Below are positions 24,404 to 31,727 of a DNA stretch of 31,727 nt, one piece after another. Below the pieces are notes generated by a model. The model did not search any database, had not been told where the DNA came from, and saw only the letters and a list, made by a program, of their open reading frames with translations. A program made the translations under genes and the position numbers. Origin of the DNA: Sphingobacteriaceae bacterium UBA2059 (GTDB taxonomy: Bacteria; Bacteroidota; Bacteroidia; Sphingobacteriales; Sphingobacteriaceae); NCBI GenBank assembly GCA_002332615.1, contig DDAL01000033.1, positions 1 through 31,727 of the forward strand. Reading direction: 5' to 3'. How positions within the stretch are numbered: position 1 is the stretch's first letter; every line of letters begins with the position of its first letter.

Positions 24404-25052
24404 TCTAATTTTTTTAAATGAGCTCTGTTATTCTGGCAGCGGCTTGTATAATGCGTCTATGGCGAGCTCCACTATATTCATAATTTGTTTTTTATACCTG
24501 TCTACCCCTCCTCACTAAATAGCCGAACTAAAACAGACAGTAATTCCTATTTCACATGAACAGAAAAAGTCTTTCCAGACTCTGGCTTTAAAACAGGCAT
24601 GATGTTGTTTCAAAGAGCTGTCGGTCTGATTTAATTTCTGAGTACCAGAATAGTAGCAGAACCACCTGTCGTGGTCGTTTTTTACTTGCAGAACATTTGT
24701 ATATCGGATAAAGAGACTCCGGCTGTCAGGCTTTAATCCCAAGGAATACAAAGAGTATCCCCAAACCCTTCAGCAACTTTCTTTACCCCTGCCAATAACG
24801 TATTATTTGTGTTTCGGTTTGATTTTTAATCCCTTTGCATAAGTTTACAATAAACGAGTTTCTTTTAACTCATTAATTTTTAGGATGATATAAATTACAA
24901 ACTAAAGAACCCGCTTACTGTTGACTAGTTAGAATGTCTTAGCAAAGTAATTTAACTGCCTTTGAAATTAATGTATATGCAATTTTGAGGAATTAAATTT
25001 ACATTCATTCATAAAGTGCATTATTTATTAACAGTTTAATTAAAATTTTTGT
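24404..25052. other. Gene-poor intergenic stretch
   Basis: About 650 nt with no convincing gene. A minus-strand ORF of 78 codons (24515-24751) has no protein-like texture. A 17-codon minus-strand reading ending LAIDALYKPLPE stops before the ABC ATPase start and looks like debris. The last 200 nt are very AT-rich and should carry the Ohr-gene promoter. CAATTTTG (24980-24987) with TTTG at 24961-24964 is the best match, but its 15-nt spacing is too short to trust. Confidence 0.5.
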
Positions 25053-25469
25053 ATGAAAAGCTTATATACAGCCAGAGCTACCGCACAGGGCGGCCGCCAG
25101 GGAAACGTAAGATCAGACGACGGGGTATTAGATTTTAAAGTTGAAACACCTAAAGAGATGGGAGGCAAAGGCGGCGCTTTTACTAATCCCGAACAGCTAT
25201 TTGCAGCTGGCTACGCGGCTTGCTTTGACAGTGCGTTGAACCTTGTTGCCCGTACAAAAAAGGTACCGGTTAAAAACACTCAGGTTACCGCTGCTGTAAG
25301 CATTGGCGAAGATGGAAAGGGAGGGTTTATGCTTGCAGTTAATTTAGAGGTTTCTATTCCTGATGTTGACCGTGAAACGGCTCAACAACTGCTGGAGGGT
25401 GCACATGAGGTTTGTCCTTATTCCAACGCAACAAGAAATAATATTGAAGTCAACCTGTCACTTATTTAA
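25053..25469 (+). CDS. Ohr/OsmC-family organic hydroperoxide reductase
   Basis: Thiol peroxidase that reduces organic hydroperoxides. 138 residues, normal for Ohr. Peroxidatic Cys57 in AAGYAACFDSAL and resolving Cys121 in HEVCPYSNATRNN are both present, as is the glycine-rich FTNPEQLFAAGY. The N-terminal YTARATAQGGRQGNV is Ohr-like. The next gene, an oxidoreductase, starts 12 nt downstream on the same strand, suggesting a shared oxidative-stress transcript. No MarR-type OhrR regulator is adjacent. Confidence 0.93.
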   Translation: MKSLYTARATAQGGRQGNVRSDDGVLDFKVETPKEMGGKGGAFTNPEQLFAAGYAACFDSALNLVARTKKVPVKNTQVTAAVSIGEDGKGGFMLAVNLEVSIPDVDRETAQQLLEGAHEVCPYSNATRNNIEVNLSLI

Positions 25470-25481
25470 TTGAACTAGTAC

Positions 25482-26477
25482 ATGAATAAGGTTATTTTAC
25501 TGAAGAGCAGGCCCGTTGGAAAGCCTAAGCTCACTGATTTTGAATTTTCTACGGAAGCTATGCCACGGCCTGCTGAAGGAGAGGTGTTACTGAAAACCAA
25601 ATTTGTGTCTGTTGATCCTTACCTGCGTGGCAGGATGAGTGAGGCTAAATCCTATGTTGAGTCCTTTCAATTGAACAAGCCGATAAGCTCGGGTATAATT
25701 GCTGAGGTAACGGAGTCTGCCAACGAGAGGTTCCAAGTTGGCGATTATGTATCGGGCTCTTTAGAATGGAAAGAGTATCAGACCTCTAAGGCTGAAGGCA
25801 TTTATAAAATTGATACCAGCATTGCTTCGCCCTCGGCTTATTTGGGCGTGCTTGGCATGACGGGGCTTACCGCTTACCTGGGCTTACATGAAATTGGCGC
25901 TCCAAAAGAGGGAGAAACGCTGGTAGTGTCGGGTGCAGCGGGTGCCGTGGGAAGCATTGTTGGCCAGGTAGGCAAGCTACGAGGATGCCGCGTGGTGGGT
26001 ATTGCCGGCTCGGATGAAAAAGTACACATGCTTGAGACTGAATTTGGCTTTGACAAGGTGATTAACTATAATACGACGGCGGATATGACGGCGGCAATTG
26101 CTGAAGCCTGCCCTGCGGGTGTGGATATTTATTTTGATAATGTAGGAGGAAGTATTTCTGACAGTGTAAACGCTCACCTCAATAGATTCGGACGTGTAAT
26201 TGTATGCGGAGCTATATCGCTGTATAATGAAACCGCTCCCCCTATGGGCCCCAGGGTAGAAAGCCTTTTAATTAAGAAGAGCGCGCTTATGCAGGGATTT
26301 ATAGTAAGTAACTATGCGGCAAAGTTTCCTGAAGCCATTAAGCAGCTTGCCAGCTGGCTTAAGGAAGGAAGACTTACACATTCGGAAACGATTATTGAAG
26401 GCTTCGGCTCCATACCTGAGGCTTTTATAGGTCTTTTTGAAGGCACAAACAAAGGAAAGATGGTGGTAAAGGTCTAA
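25482..26477 (+). CDS. NADP-dependent medium-chain oxidoreductase (curcumin/prostaglandin reductase type)
   Basis: Zinc-free medium-chain dehydrogenase/reductase that reduces alkenals and similar activated double bonds with NADPH. 331 residues. GroES-like N-terminal domain with VDPYLRGRM, then Rossmann fold with cofactor motif AAGAVGSIVGQVGKLRGCRVVGIAGS. FDNVGG and the C-terminal FIGLFEGTNKGKMVVKV are family marks. No structural zinc cysteine cluster. The 12-nt gap after the Ohr gene suggests they are co-transcribed and act against lipid-peroxidation products. Confidence 0.9.
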   Translation: MNKVILLKSRPVGKPKLTDFEFSTEAMPRPAEGEVLLKTKFVSVDPYLRGRMSEAKSYVESFQLNKPISSGIIAEVTESANERFQVGDYVSGSLEWKEYQTSKAEGIYKIDTSIASPSAYLGVLGMTGLTAYLGLHEIGAPKEGETLVVSGAAGAVGSIVGQVGKLRGCRVVGIAGSDEKVHMLETEFGFDKVINYNTTADMTAAIAEACPAGVDIYFDNVGGSISDSVNAHLNRFGRVIVCGAISLYNETAPPMGPRVESLLIKKSALMQGFIVSNYAAKFPEAIKQLASWLKEGRLTHSETIIEGFGSIPEAFIGLFEGTNKGKMVVKV

Positions 26478-26502
26478 GGGCTGTTAAGCTGCTGATAAAA
26501 AT

Positions 26503-26576
26503 GGGTGTATGATCAATTTGGACTGCTCCAGAAGGTGTCTAACTTTTGGGGCACTGCAATTTCATACGCCCTTTTT
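26503..26576. terminator. Long hairpin terminator with an inner stem
   Basis: GGGTGTATGA (26503-26512) pairs with TCATACGCCC (26562-26571) with one wobble, and TTTTT follows. The loop contains a smaller hairpin, CCAGAAG with CTTTTGG (about 26528-26549). It lies between convergent genes: the oxidoreductase on plus and the YggS gene on minus. Confidence 0.6.
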
Positions 26577-26628
26577 CATTACTAGCAACCGGGCACCTTT
26601 CCATCTGGCTTGGCCCGGAGGGCGCTCA

Positions 26629-27360
26629 TTAACCTTCGTTCCAGTAATAGCTATCGGGGTAAGCCCTTTTGCCGAAGACTGCCGTGCCTACTCTTACGAT
26701 CGTTGCTCCTTCTTCAATGGCCGTTTCCAGATCGCCACTCATCCCCATAGATAGTTCGTCCATAGTTACCCGGGGAATTTTAAGGCTGATAATTTCTGTT
26801 TGGATGCTTTTTAGCAGCCGAAAGCATTTTCTGACTTCTTCGGTTTCGGCACTAAACAGACCGATGGTCATCAGCCCTTTAATTTTTAGTGTTTCAAACT
26901 GTGCTACCTGCCTGGTAAGCTCAATGGCCTCAGCGGGTTGTACTCCGAACTTGCTTTCTTCGCCGGAGGTGTTTACCTGTATCAATACTTCGAGGCTTTT
27001 GTTTTCCCTGACAAGGCGCTGATGCAGCTTCCCGGCCAGATCTAAGCGGTCAAGCGATTGAAGACACGATACTTCGCATTTAAGAATGTCTTTTATCTTA
27101 TTGGTTTGCAAGTGCCCTATGAAGTGACTGGTATGTGGAACGCTTTTTAACTGCTGATATTTTTCTTTGAGCTCCTGCACTTTATTTTCAGCTATAAGCG
27201 TATGTCCTGCCTCAAGTGCTATCTTAATCCGATCTGCAGGAACTGTTTTGGTTGCAAGCAATAAGCGTACTTCCTGAGGATTGCGTCCGCATTTTTTGCA
27301 TGCCTGTTCCATTCGCACACGAACGGCTTCAATGCTTTTCAGGATTTGCTCATTCATCAT
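26629..27360 (-). CDS. YggS-family PLP-binding protein
   Basis: PLP homeostasis protein (YggS/PLPBP family): a TIM-barrel that carries pyridoxal phosphate and buffers its free level; no enzymatic activity is established. 243 residues. PLP lysine Lys38 in LLLATKTVP, GENxxQE-like motif in AENKVQELKEKY, FIGHLQTNK, and the phosphate-binding MSGDLETAIEEGATIVRVGTAVFG at the C terminus. The start has two consecutive Mets. A PH-domain gene lies 33 nt upstream on the same strand, probably in the same transcript. Confidence 0.95.
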   Translation of the reverse strand: MMNEQILKSIEAVRVRMEQACKKCGRNPQEVRLLLATKTVPADRIKIALEAGHTLIAENKVQELKEKYQQLKSVPHTSHFIGHLQTNKIKDILKCEVSCLQSLDRLDLAGKLHQRLVRENKSLEVLIQVNTSGEESKFGVQPAEAIELTRQVAQFETLKIKGLMTIGLFSAETEEVRKCFRLLKSIQTEIISLKIPRVTMDELSMGMSGDLETAIEEGATIVRVGTAVFGKRAYPDSYYWNEG

Positions 27361-27393
27361 TTTGGTCTGGGGACTTTTGTATTTTCACTGGCA

Positions 27394-27834
27394 CTATGGC
27401 TTTTTAAATGTTTCTGCCTCTTTCCTCACCACTTTTATAGCTTCATTTATGGAGAGAAGGTGGTCTATAAAGGCTTGCTTCTCTTTCGGTGATACGACAA
27501 CGCTGTCAAACGTTCCATAGGTAAGCTCAAGCCTGTCGAGCGAAAGCGCGGGTGCACTCATCATGCTATTGGTTTCTATGACGGCTTTTATAGAGCGGAT
27601 ATCAATTTTTGTATTTATAATGAAACTGCTCTTAACGGTGAGCAGGTGGCCTGAGATAATGTAATAAGTGTTTAAGAAGAGGTGAATGAGAAAAAGATTG
27701 GTTGCCACAAGTATAAAGATCGCCGGCCACTGCTTTTCAGCTTCAAAAAACAAGGGTAGCGTGCAGCCCAGCATTACAACGCCGATGAATGTAGCCAGGC
27801 CAATACTTATTTTGCTCTTGTATACCTTTTCCAC
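27394..27834 (-). CDS. Bacterial PH-domain membrane protein
   Basis: 146 residues with two N-terminal membrane spans (ISIGLATFIGVVMLGCTLPLF and PAIFILVATNLFLIHLFL), then a small beta domain (YYIISGHLLTVKSSFIINTK, IDIRSIKAVIE, LELTYG, VVVSPKEKQAFIDHL) typical of the YyaB-like PH fold (PF06713). Function unknown; related proteins sit in the membrane and some serve in immunity to bacteriocins. First gene of a probable pair with the YggS gene. It diverges from the phosphoesterase gene across a 291-nt gap. Confidence 0.75.
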   Translation of the reverse strand: MEKVYKSKISIGLATFIGVVMLGCTLPLFFEAEKQWPAIFILVATNLFLIHLFLNTYYIISGHLLTVKSSFIINTKIDIRSIKAVIETNSMMSAPALSLDRLELTYGTFDSVVVSPKEKQAFIDHLLSINEAIKVVRKEAETFKKP

Positions 27835-27989
27835 CTGTGTAAATTACGCTTTTTTAACATGCTCTCCAACCGGGCGGCCTGGGACGGTAGTCTGCTTGGA
27901 GAAACAGCCATTGCCTGCAGTGGCCCTGATTTATAATTTGCGGGCAATGGGGTTTATTTCTAATGTCTAGTGTTTAACTTTCATATCTA

Positions 27990-28024
27990 CTTAACACTGA
28001 CTTAACCTTTCAGCCTTAGTTTTG
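27990..28024 (+). promoter_or_regulatory. Pho box and promoter of the secreted phosphoesterase
   Basis: Two 11-bp direct units, CTTAACACTGA (27990-28000) and CTTAACCTTTC (28001-28011), lie 5 nt before TAGTTTTG (28017-28024), a perfect -7 element. The CTTAACA core is the same as in the pst box. The box-to--7 distance is 5 nt here and 16 nt at pst, differing by one 11-bp unit, so the protein would sit on the same DNA face. There is no TTTG at -33. Predicted start is near 28031, giving a 95-nt leader. Confidence 0.65.
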
Positions 28025-28125
28025 CCCCAAAATGAAGAATTGAGTAAAAGCCTTGTGCAGAATTATTAATTCGTACTGGCTCTTACTTCACATAAATTAT
28101 TAGTCTTAAATCAATACTTATCAAT

Positions 28126-29733
28126 ATGCAAGTAAATTTTAAAGCCCTGTTATGTTGCGGTCTGCTGTTAACCTCGACCATGAGTATGGCTCAGCAAATG
28201 GCAAAGGGCACCGATTTTATCGTCCAAAATAAAAACGGGCTAATGGACAAACGGGAAAAGGGCGTGGCAGGGGTTTCTGTAAGTAATGGCCGCGAAGTGG
28301 TGCTGACTAACAGCAAGGGTCAGTATCAGCTGCCCGTGGGAAATGACAATATCATTTTTGTAATAAAACCCAGCGGCTATTCGCTGCCTTTGGATAAGTA
28401 CAATATTCCTAAGTCTTTCTACATACACAAACCTTTAGGCTCGCCAAAAGATCTGAAATATGCGGGTGTAGCTCCTACAGGAAAGCTGCCTGCGGCTGTT
28501 AACTTTGCCCTTAATAACTCCAATGAACCTGATAAGTTTAGGGCTCTTGTATTTGGCGACCCGCAGCCCTATACAGAGACAGAGCTGGCCTACTTTAACC
28601 GTGCGATTATTGACGAGGTTACAGGCATTAAAAATACGGCCTTTGGTATATGCCTGGGCGACCTTGTGGGCGATAATCTGGATCTTCACCCCGGCTACAG
28701 GGATGCTACTGCTCGCATTGGCCTGCCATGGTATAATGTTATAGGCAACCATGATATGAACTATGATGCAGCAGCCGACAGTCTTTCTGATGAGAACTTC
28801 GAAGCAAACTTTGGTCCGGCTAATTACGCCTTTAACTATGGCAAGGTGCATGTTATTGTTCTGGATGATATCCGTTATCCGAATCCCCGCGGTGGCAAAG
28901 GCTATCTGGGAGGTTTCCGCAAAGATCAGCTCGATTTTATAGAAAATGATCTTAAGCTGGTTCCTAAAGACAGGCTGATCGTACTGGCTTTCCATATTCC
29001 TCTGTTTCATATTGACGGCGACCGCTTCAGACCGGAGGACAGGCAGCGTTTGTTTGAACTGTTGAAGGAGTATCCAAACACGCTTTCCCTGTCTGCTCAT
29101 ACTCACGTTCAGGAGCAGCTGTTTTATACCCGCGCAGATGGCTGGCAGCAGGATAAGCCTCACCATGAATACAATGTGGGTACTACCTGTGGCGACTGGT
29201 GGTCTGGCAGGCCAAATGAGCAGGGCTTACCCTTGTCGACCATGCGTGACGGCACGCCTCAGGGATATGCTTTTATAGACTTTGATAAGAATACGTATAA
29301 GCTTAGCTACAAAACTGCCGGCAAAAGCGCCGACTACCAGATCAAACTGGTTCACCCTAAAGTAGTAAGCGCGGGAAAAGCAGGCGGCTCGGGCATTTAT
29401 GCTAACTTTTTCATAGGCCATGAAGGCAACCGTGTGGAGTACTCTATTGACGGCGGAAAATGGAAACAAATGGCTTATACCAAATCACTTGATCCGGCTT
29501 ATCTTGCAGAGCTATACCCCTTCGACAACCTGGATACGCTTATGACCGGCAGAAGACCTTCTGAAGCTGTAGAAAGTTCACACCTATGGCGTGTAGGCTT
29601 GCCTGCCAACCTGAGCATAGGGACGCATACCATTGATGTAAGAGCATCAGACGATTTTGGTAATACCTACACAGCTAAAAGCAGCTACCGCATTGAACCC
29701 GCTAAGATGATACCTCTACCGGCAAAGAGATAA
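28126..29733 (+). CDS. Secreted calcineurin-like phosphoesterase
   Basis: Exported metallophosphatase that likely releases phosphate from organic esters. 535 residues with signal peptide MQVNFKALLCCGLLLTSTMS ending MAQQ. A small N-terminal beta domain (GVAGVSVSNGREVVLTNSKG) precedes the catalytic domain: GDPQP (Asp145), GDLVGD (Asp179), GNHD (207-210), AFHIPL (His290), HTH (325-327). The C-terminal domain (from about 410) is beta-rich and matches the MetallophosC arrangement. All metal residues are present. It stands alone, between the divergent PH gene and a terminator, with a Pho-box-like promoter upstream, fitting a phosphate-starvation enzyme. Substrate unknown. Confidence 0.92.
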   Translation: MQVNFKALLCCGLLLTSTMSMAQQMAKGTDFIVQNKNGLMDKREKGVAGVSVSNGREVVLTNSKGQYQLPVGNDNIIFVIKPSGYSLPLDKYNIPKSFYIHKPLGSPKDLKYAGVAPTGKLPAAVNFALNNSNEPDKFRALVFGDPQPYTETELAYFNRAIIDEVTGIKNTAFGICLGDLVGDNLDLHPGYRDATARIGLPWYNVIGNHDMNYDAAADSLSDENFEANFGPANYAFNYGKVHVIVLDDIRYPNPRGGKGYLGGFRKDQLDFIENDLKLVPKDRLIVLAFHIPLFHIDGDRFRPEDRQRLFELLKEYPNTLSLSAHTHVQEQLFYTRADGWQQDKPHHEYNVGTTCGDWWSGRPNEQGLPLSTMRDGTPQGYAFIDFDKNTYKLSYKTAGKSADYQIKLVHPKVVSAGKAGGSGIYANFFIGHEGNRVEYSIDGGKWKQMAYTKSLDPAYLAELYPFDNLDTLMTGRRPSEAVESSHLWRVGLPANLSIGTHTIDVRASDDFGNTYTAKSSYRIEPAKMIPLPAKR

Positions 29734-29750
29734 AATAATACTGCTGATAC

Positions 29751-29797
29751 ATAAAGCCCTGACCGTTCATGATCATTGAGCCCGGTCGGGGCTTTAT
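29751..29797 (+). terminator. Terminator of the phosphoesterase gene
   Basis: A 15-bp stem (ATAAAGCCCTGACCG with CGGTCGGGGCTTTAT, one T-G wobble) around a 17-nt loop, 18 nt past the stop. It is followed by AGTTTTTTC. Confidence 0.8.
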
Positions 29798-30109
29798 AGT
29801 TTTTTCTATGTTACTGAGAATTGTAGGTTAGTTGCATTGGTTTATTCTATCTCATTGAATAAGATGATATCACTTTAAAGCTGCTTCTTTTGACGCGAAG
29901 CAAAAATTGGAGCCTCCAGATAACAGGCTCGCATTAGTCAATTTCTATGTATCAATCTATTTTTTGTGTAAACAGTTAAGCATACTTCTACGGCTAACAT
30001 TGATCAATTAACGAAGTTAGGAATAATACCTATCATTAGTTAGAAGGATCTAGCTTTAGAAAGGAGGTATCAGGGAAATCTATCGATGTTAATGTTTTTC
30101 CTCAGGCAT
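29798..30109. other. Intergenic stretch without a gene
   Basis: 312 nt between the phosphoesterase terminator and the 3' end of the cold-shock gene. AT-rich with stops in all frames and no recognisable RNA. I see no terminator for the minus-strand csp transcript, although it must end here. Confidence 0.6.
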
Positions 30110-30304
30110 TTATTGTACTACACGAACATTCGTCGCATTGAGGCCTTTTTGACCCTGCTCAACATTGTAAGTTACGCTATCGTTTTCACGGATGTTACTC
30201 ATAAGTCCTGTCGTGTGGACGAAAATGTCAGCACCGCCATTCGTTGGTGTGATAAAGCCGAAACCTTTAGTTTCGTTAAAGAATTTTACTGTTCCTTCTT
30301 GCAT
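30110..30304 (-). CDS. CspA-family cold-shock RNA chaperone
   Basis: Single OB-fold protein that melts RNA secondary structure. 64 residues, the usual cold-shock size. RNP1 KGFGFI at 13-18 and RNP2 DIFVH at 26-30. It follows a RhlE-like helicase gene by 31 nt on the same strand, so both are probably transcribed together, joining two RNA-unwinding activities. The start MQEGTVKFFN is standard. Confidence 0.95.
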   Translation of the reverse strand: MQEGTVKFFNETKGFGFITPTNGGADIFVHTTGLMSNIRENDSVTYNVEQGQKGLNATNVRVVQ

Positions 30305-30335
30305 TGTAATATTATTATATTGATAAATTATTCGA

Positions 30336-31445
30336 TTATTGTGCTATCGGCACCTGAAAGCCGATCAGCTTTTGGATTTTGGCCAGCATCGGCCGTTCGT
30401 CTTCACTACAGAATGAAACCGCTTTCCCTTCATTTCCTGCCCGTCCGGTACGTCCTATACGGTGTACGTATGTTTCGGAGTCTGCCGGGAGGTCGTAGTT
30501 GATGACCTGCGGAAGCTCTTTAATGTCAATTCCTCTAGATGCAATATCTGTGGCTATAAGTACATGGATTTTACCATTTTTAAAGGATAGGAGGGCGTTT
30601 TCTCGGGCGTTCTGCGACTTGTTGCCGTGTATACATGCTGTTTGCACTCCGCTTCTTCCGAGTGACTTTGCCAGCCGATCTGCACCATGCTTGGTGCGCA
30701 TAAATATGAGCGTCTGTATGTTTTTTTCATCAAGCAACATCTTGGTCAACCGTTTTGTCTTTTGGTTCTTGTCTATAAAGAATACAGACTGGCTAACCTT
30801 TTCAGATGTCGAAGATATGGGAGAAACAGTGACCTCAACAGGTTGATCCAGAATTTCTCCTGCAAATTTTCGTATTGCCTTAGGCATGGTTGCTGAAAAT
30901 AGCAAGGTTTGCTTTTGGGCAGGAATGCGTTTCAATATTTTTTTGATATCGTTGACAAATCCCATGTCGAGCATATTGTCTGCTTCGTCAAGAATCAACC
31001 TTTGGACTGAACTGAGGTCTACATGCCCCTGGTTCACTAAGTCCAACAACCGTCCGGGAGTGGCCACAAGTATATCCACACCTTTTTGTATACGGGAAAC
31101 CTGTTTAGCTTGGGGAACTCCTCCATAAACAACCATATGTTCGATGGGTAGATATTTACCGTAACCCGCTAAACTCTGGTCTATCTGCAATGCTAATTCC
31201 CGTGTAGGAACAACAATCAATGCGCGCGGTTTTTTGCAAGTATATTGTTCAGTAGCTAATAAATGTAGAAGTGGAATTGCGAATGCGCCGGTCTTTCCGG
31301 TTCCTGTCTGTGCACAACCTATTATATCCTTACCTTCAATAATATAAGGAATAGCTTGCTTCTGTATGTCGGTAGGTATTGTATGTCCTAATCCATCGAT
31401 AGCTTTTAAAAGGGGAGCTATCAGCCCGATGTTTTCGAAATCCAT
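30336..31445 (-). CDS. DEAD-box RNA helicase, RhlE-like
   Basis: ATP-dependent RNA helicase for RNA turnover and ribosome assembly, often cold-induced. 369 residues, a compact form with no long C-terminal tail. Q-motif around PTDIQKQAIPYI, Walker A AQTGTGKT at 45-52, PTRELA, DEAD at 153-156, SAT, and motif VI HRIGRTGRAGNEG. It ends QVPIAQ directly after the second RecA domain. The upstream 282 nt carry no clear promoter. The downstream csp gene suggests a cold-adaptation pair. Confidence 0.93.
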   Translation of the reverse strand: MDFENIGLIAPLLKAIDGLGHTIPTDIQKQAIPYIIEGKDIIGCAQTGTGKTGAFAIPLLHLLATEQYTCKKPRALIVVPTRELALQIDQSLAGYGKYLPIEHMVVYGGVPQAKQVSRIQKGVDILVATPGRLLDLVNQGHVDLSSVQRLILDEADNMLDMGFVNDIKKILKRIPAQKQTLLFSATMPKAIRKFAGEILDQPVEVTVSPISSTSEKVSQSVFFIDKNQKTKRLTKMLLDEKNIQTLIFMRTKHGADRLAKSLGRSGVQTACIHGNKSQNARENALLSFKNGKIHVLIATDIASRGIDIKELPQVINYDLPADSETYVHRIGRTGRAGNEGKAVSFCSEDERPMLAKIQKLIGFQVPIAQ

Positions 31446-31727
31446 TTTTTTGTGTTAACTATTTATCTTATTTCTATCGTAGATCATTGAGAAATAAGAA
31501 TTATACGTATTTATACAAGGCATTTCTTACACATGTAGTAAGACAATTTTTGTTTTGTTAACAGAAATATATGGGAGACTTAAAAATCGGAACCTAAATG
31601 TCGCATAGCTGATTAATGCTATATATACCGTTGAAAACTTTAAATTGGCGACTGAATAAACTGAACTGAAAGTGAGGCTAAAACCAGACTGGTCAGAAAA
31701 ATCGTAGGCAGAGCCTTGTATTGAGGT
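31446..31727. other. Right window edge, no clear gene
   Basis: 282 nt upstream of the helicase gene. A minus-strand frame is open from the window edge to a TAA at 31527 (67 codons; includes GFSLTFSSVYSVANLKF). It has no start in the window and becomes AT-rich and protein-unlike near its end, so it is probably chance, though it could be the end of a gene lying outside. Confidence 0.4.

Noticed and set aside
24660..24682. Short hairpin ACCAC / GTGGT followed by T's, read as a terminator
   Set aside because: Only a 5-bp stem and no upstream gene on that strand to terminate.
24515..24751. Minus-strand ORF of 78 codons
   Set aside because: Cys- and Phe-rich without domain features; composition of non-coding DNA.
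28435..29166. 243-codon minus-strand ORF opposite the phosphoesterase
   Set aside because: Shadow of a strongly supported gene with all catalytic motifs on the plus strand.
31527..31727. Open minus-strand frame running off the right edge
   Set aside because: No start or recognisable motif; a 67-codon open stretch in AT-rich DNA can occur by chance. Kept only as a note.

Overview
The window looks like chromosomal DNA of a Bacteroidota bacterium, most likely Sphingobacteriaceae (Pedobacter-like). That placement is inferred from protein style (ECF sigma factor, TerC, GH3 and LptB neighbours), from the absence of Shine-Dalgarno sequences, and from repeated matches to the Bacteroidota promoter pattern TTTG / TAnnTTTG. 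The family is an inference; the phylum is fairly secure.

Region 1 (1-7003) is a compact, AT-rich type II-C CRISPR-Cas locus. A 1,496-residue Cas9 lies on the minus strand. Diverging from it are a small PD-(D/E)XK nuclease, cas1 and cas2 on the plus strand, followed by a short array of four 46-bp repeats and three spacers. A tracrRNA with anti-repeat, nexus and terminator hairpin sits between cas9 and the nuclease gene and runs antisense to the cas9 leader. The nuclease resembles the C-terminal endonuclease domain of a type III restriction enzyme, cut loose from its helicase, and occupies the first position of the adaptation operon; this is the most unusual gene here. Each CRISPR repeat appears to contain its own promoter (TTTG, 20 nt, GATATTTG), with the same 20-nt spacing as the candidate tracrRNA and nuclease-cas1-cas2 promoters.

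Region 2 (7004-7423) holds a decayed ORF tail, a hairpin and tRNA-Asn with its terminator. It looks like the border of an acquired island.

Region 3 (7553-12874) has a PfkB-type sugar kinase and a tightly packed pstS-pstC-pstA-pstB-phoU operon (minus strand), preceded by a textbook-like Pho box of 11-bp direct repeats.

Region 4 (13337-23434) is housekeeping: a YceI-family protein, an MBL-fold hydrolase, the recJ-lptB-GH3 run, a TerC membrane protein, a polyprenyl diphosphate synthase, an ECF sigma factor, MurB and a TetR regulator.

Region 5 (23486-31727) has an orphan ABC ATPase with a degenerate signature, an Ohr/OsmC peroxidase followed by a medium-chain oxidoreductase, a YggS-type PLP protein followed by a PH-domain membrane protein, a secreted calcineurin-like phosphoesterase whose promoter region carries a second Pho box, and a RhlE-like helicase followed by a cold-shock protein. 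The two Pho boxes suggest that the secreted phosphoesterase and the Pst transporter belong to one phosphate-starvation regulon.
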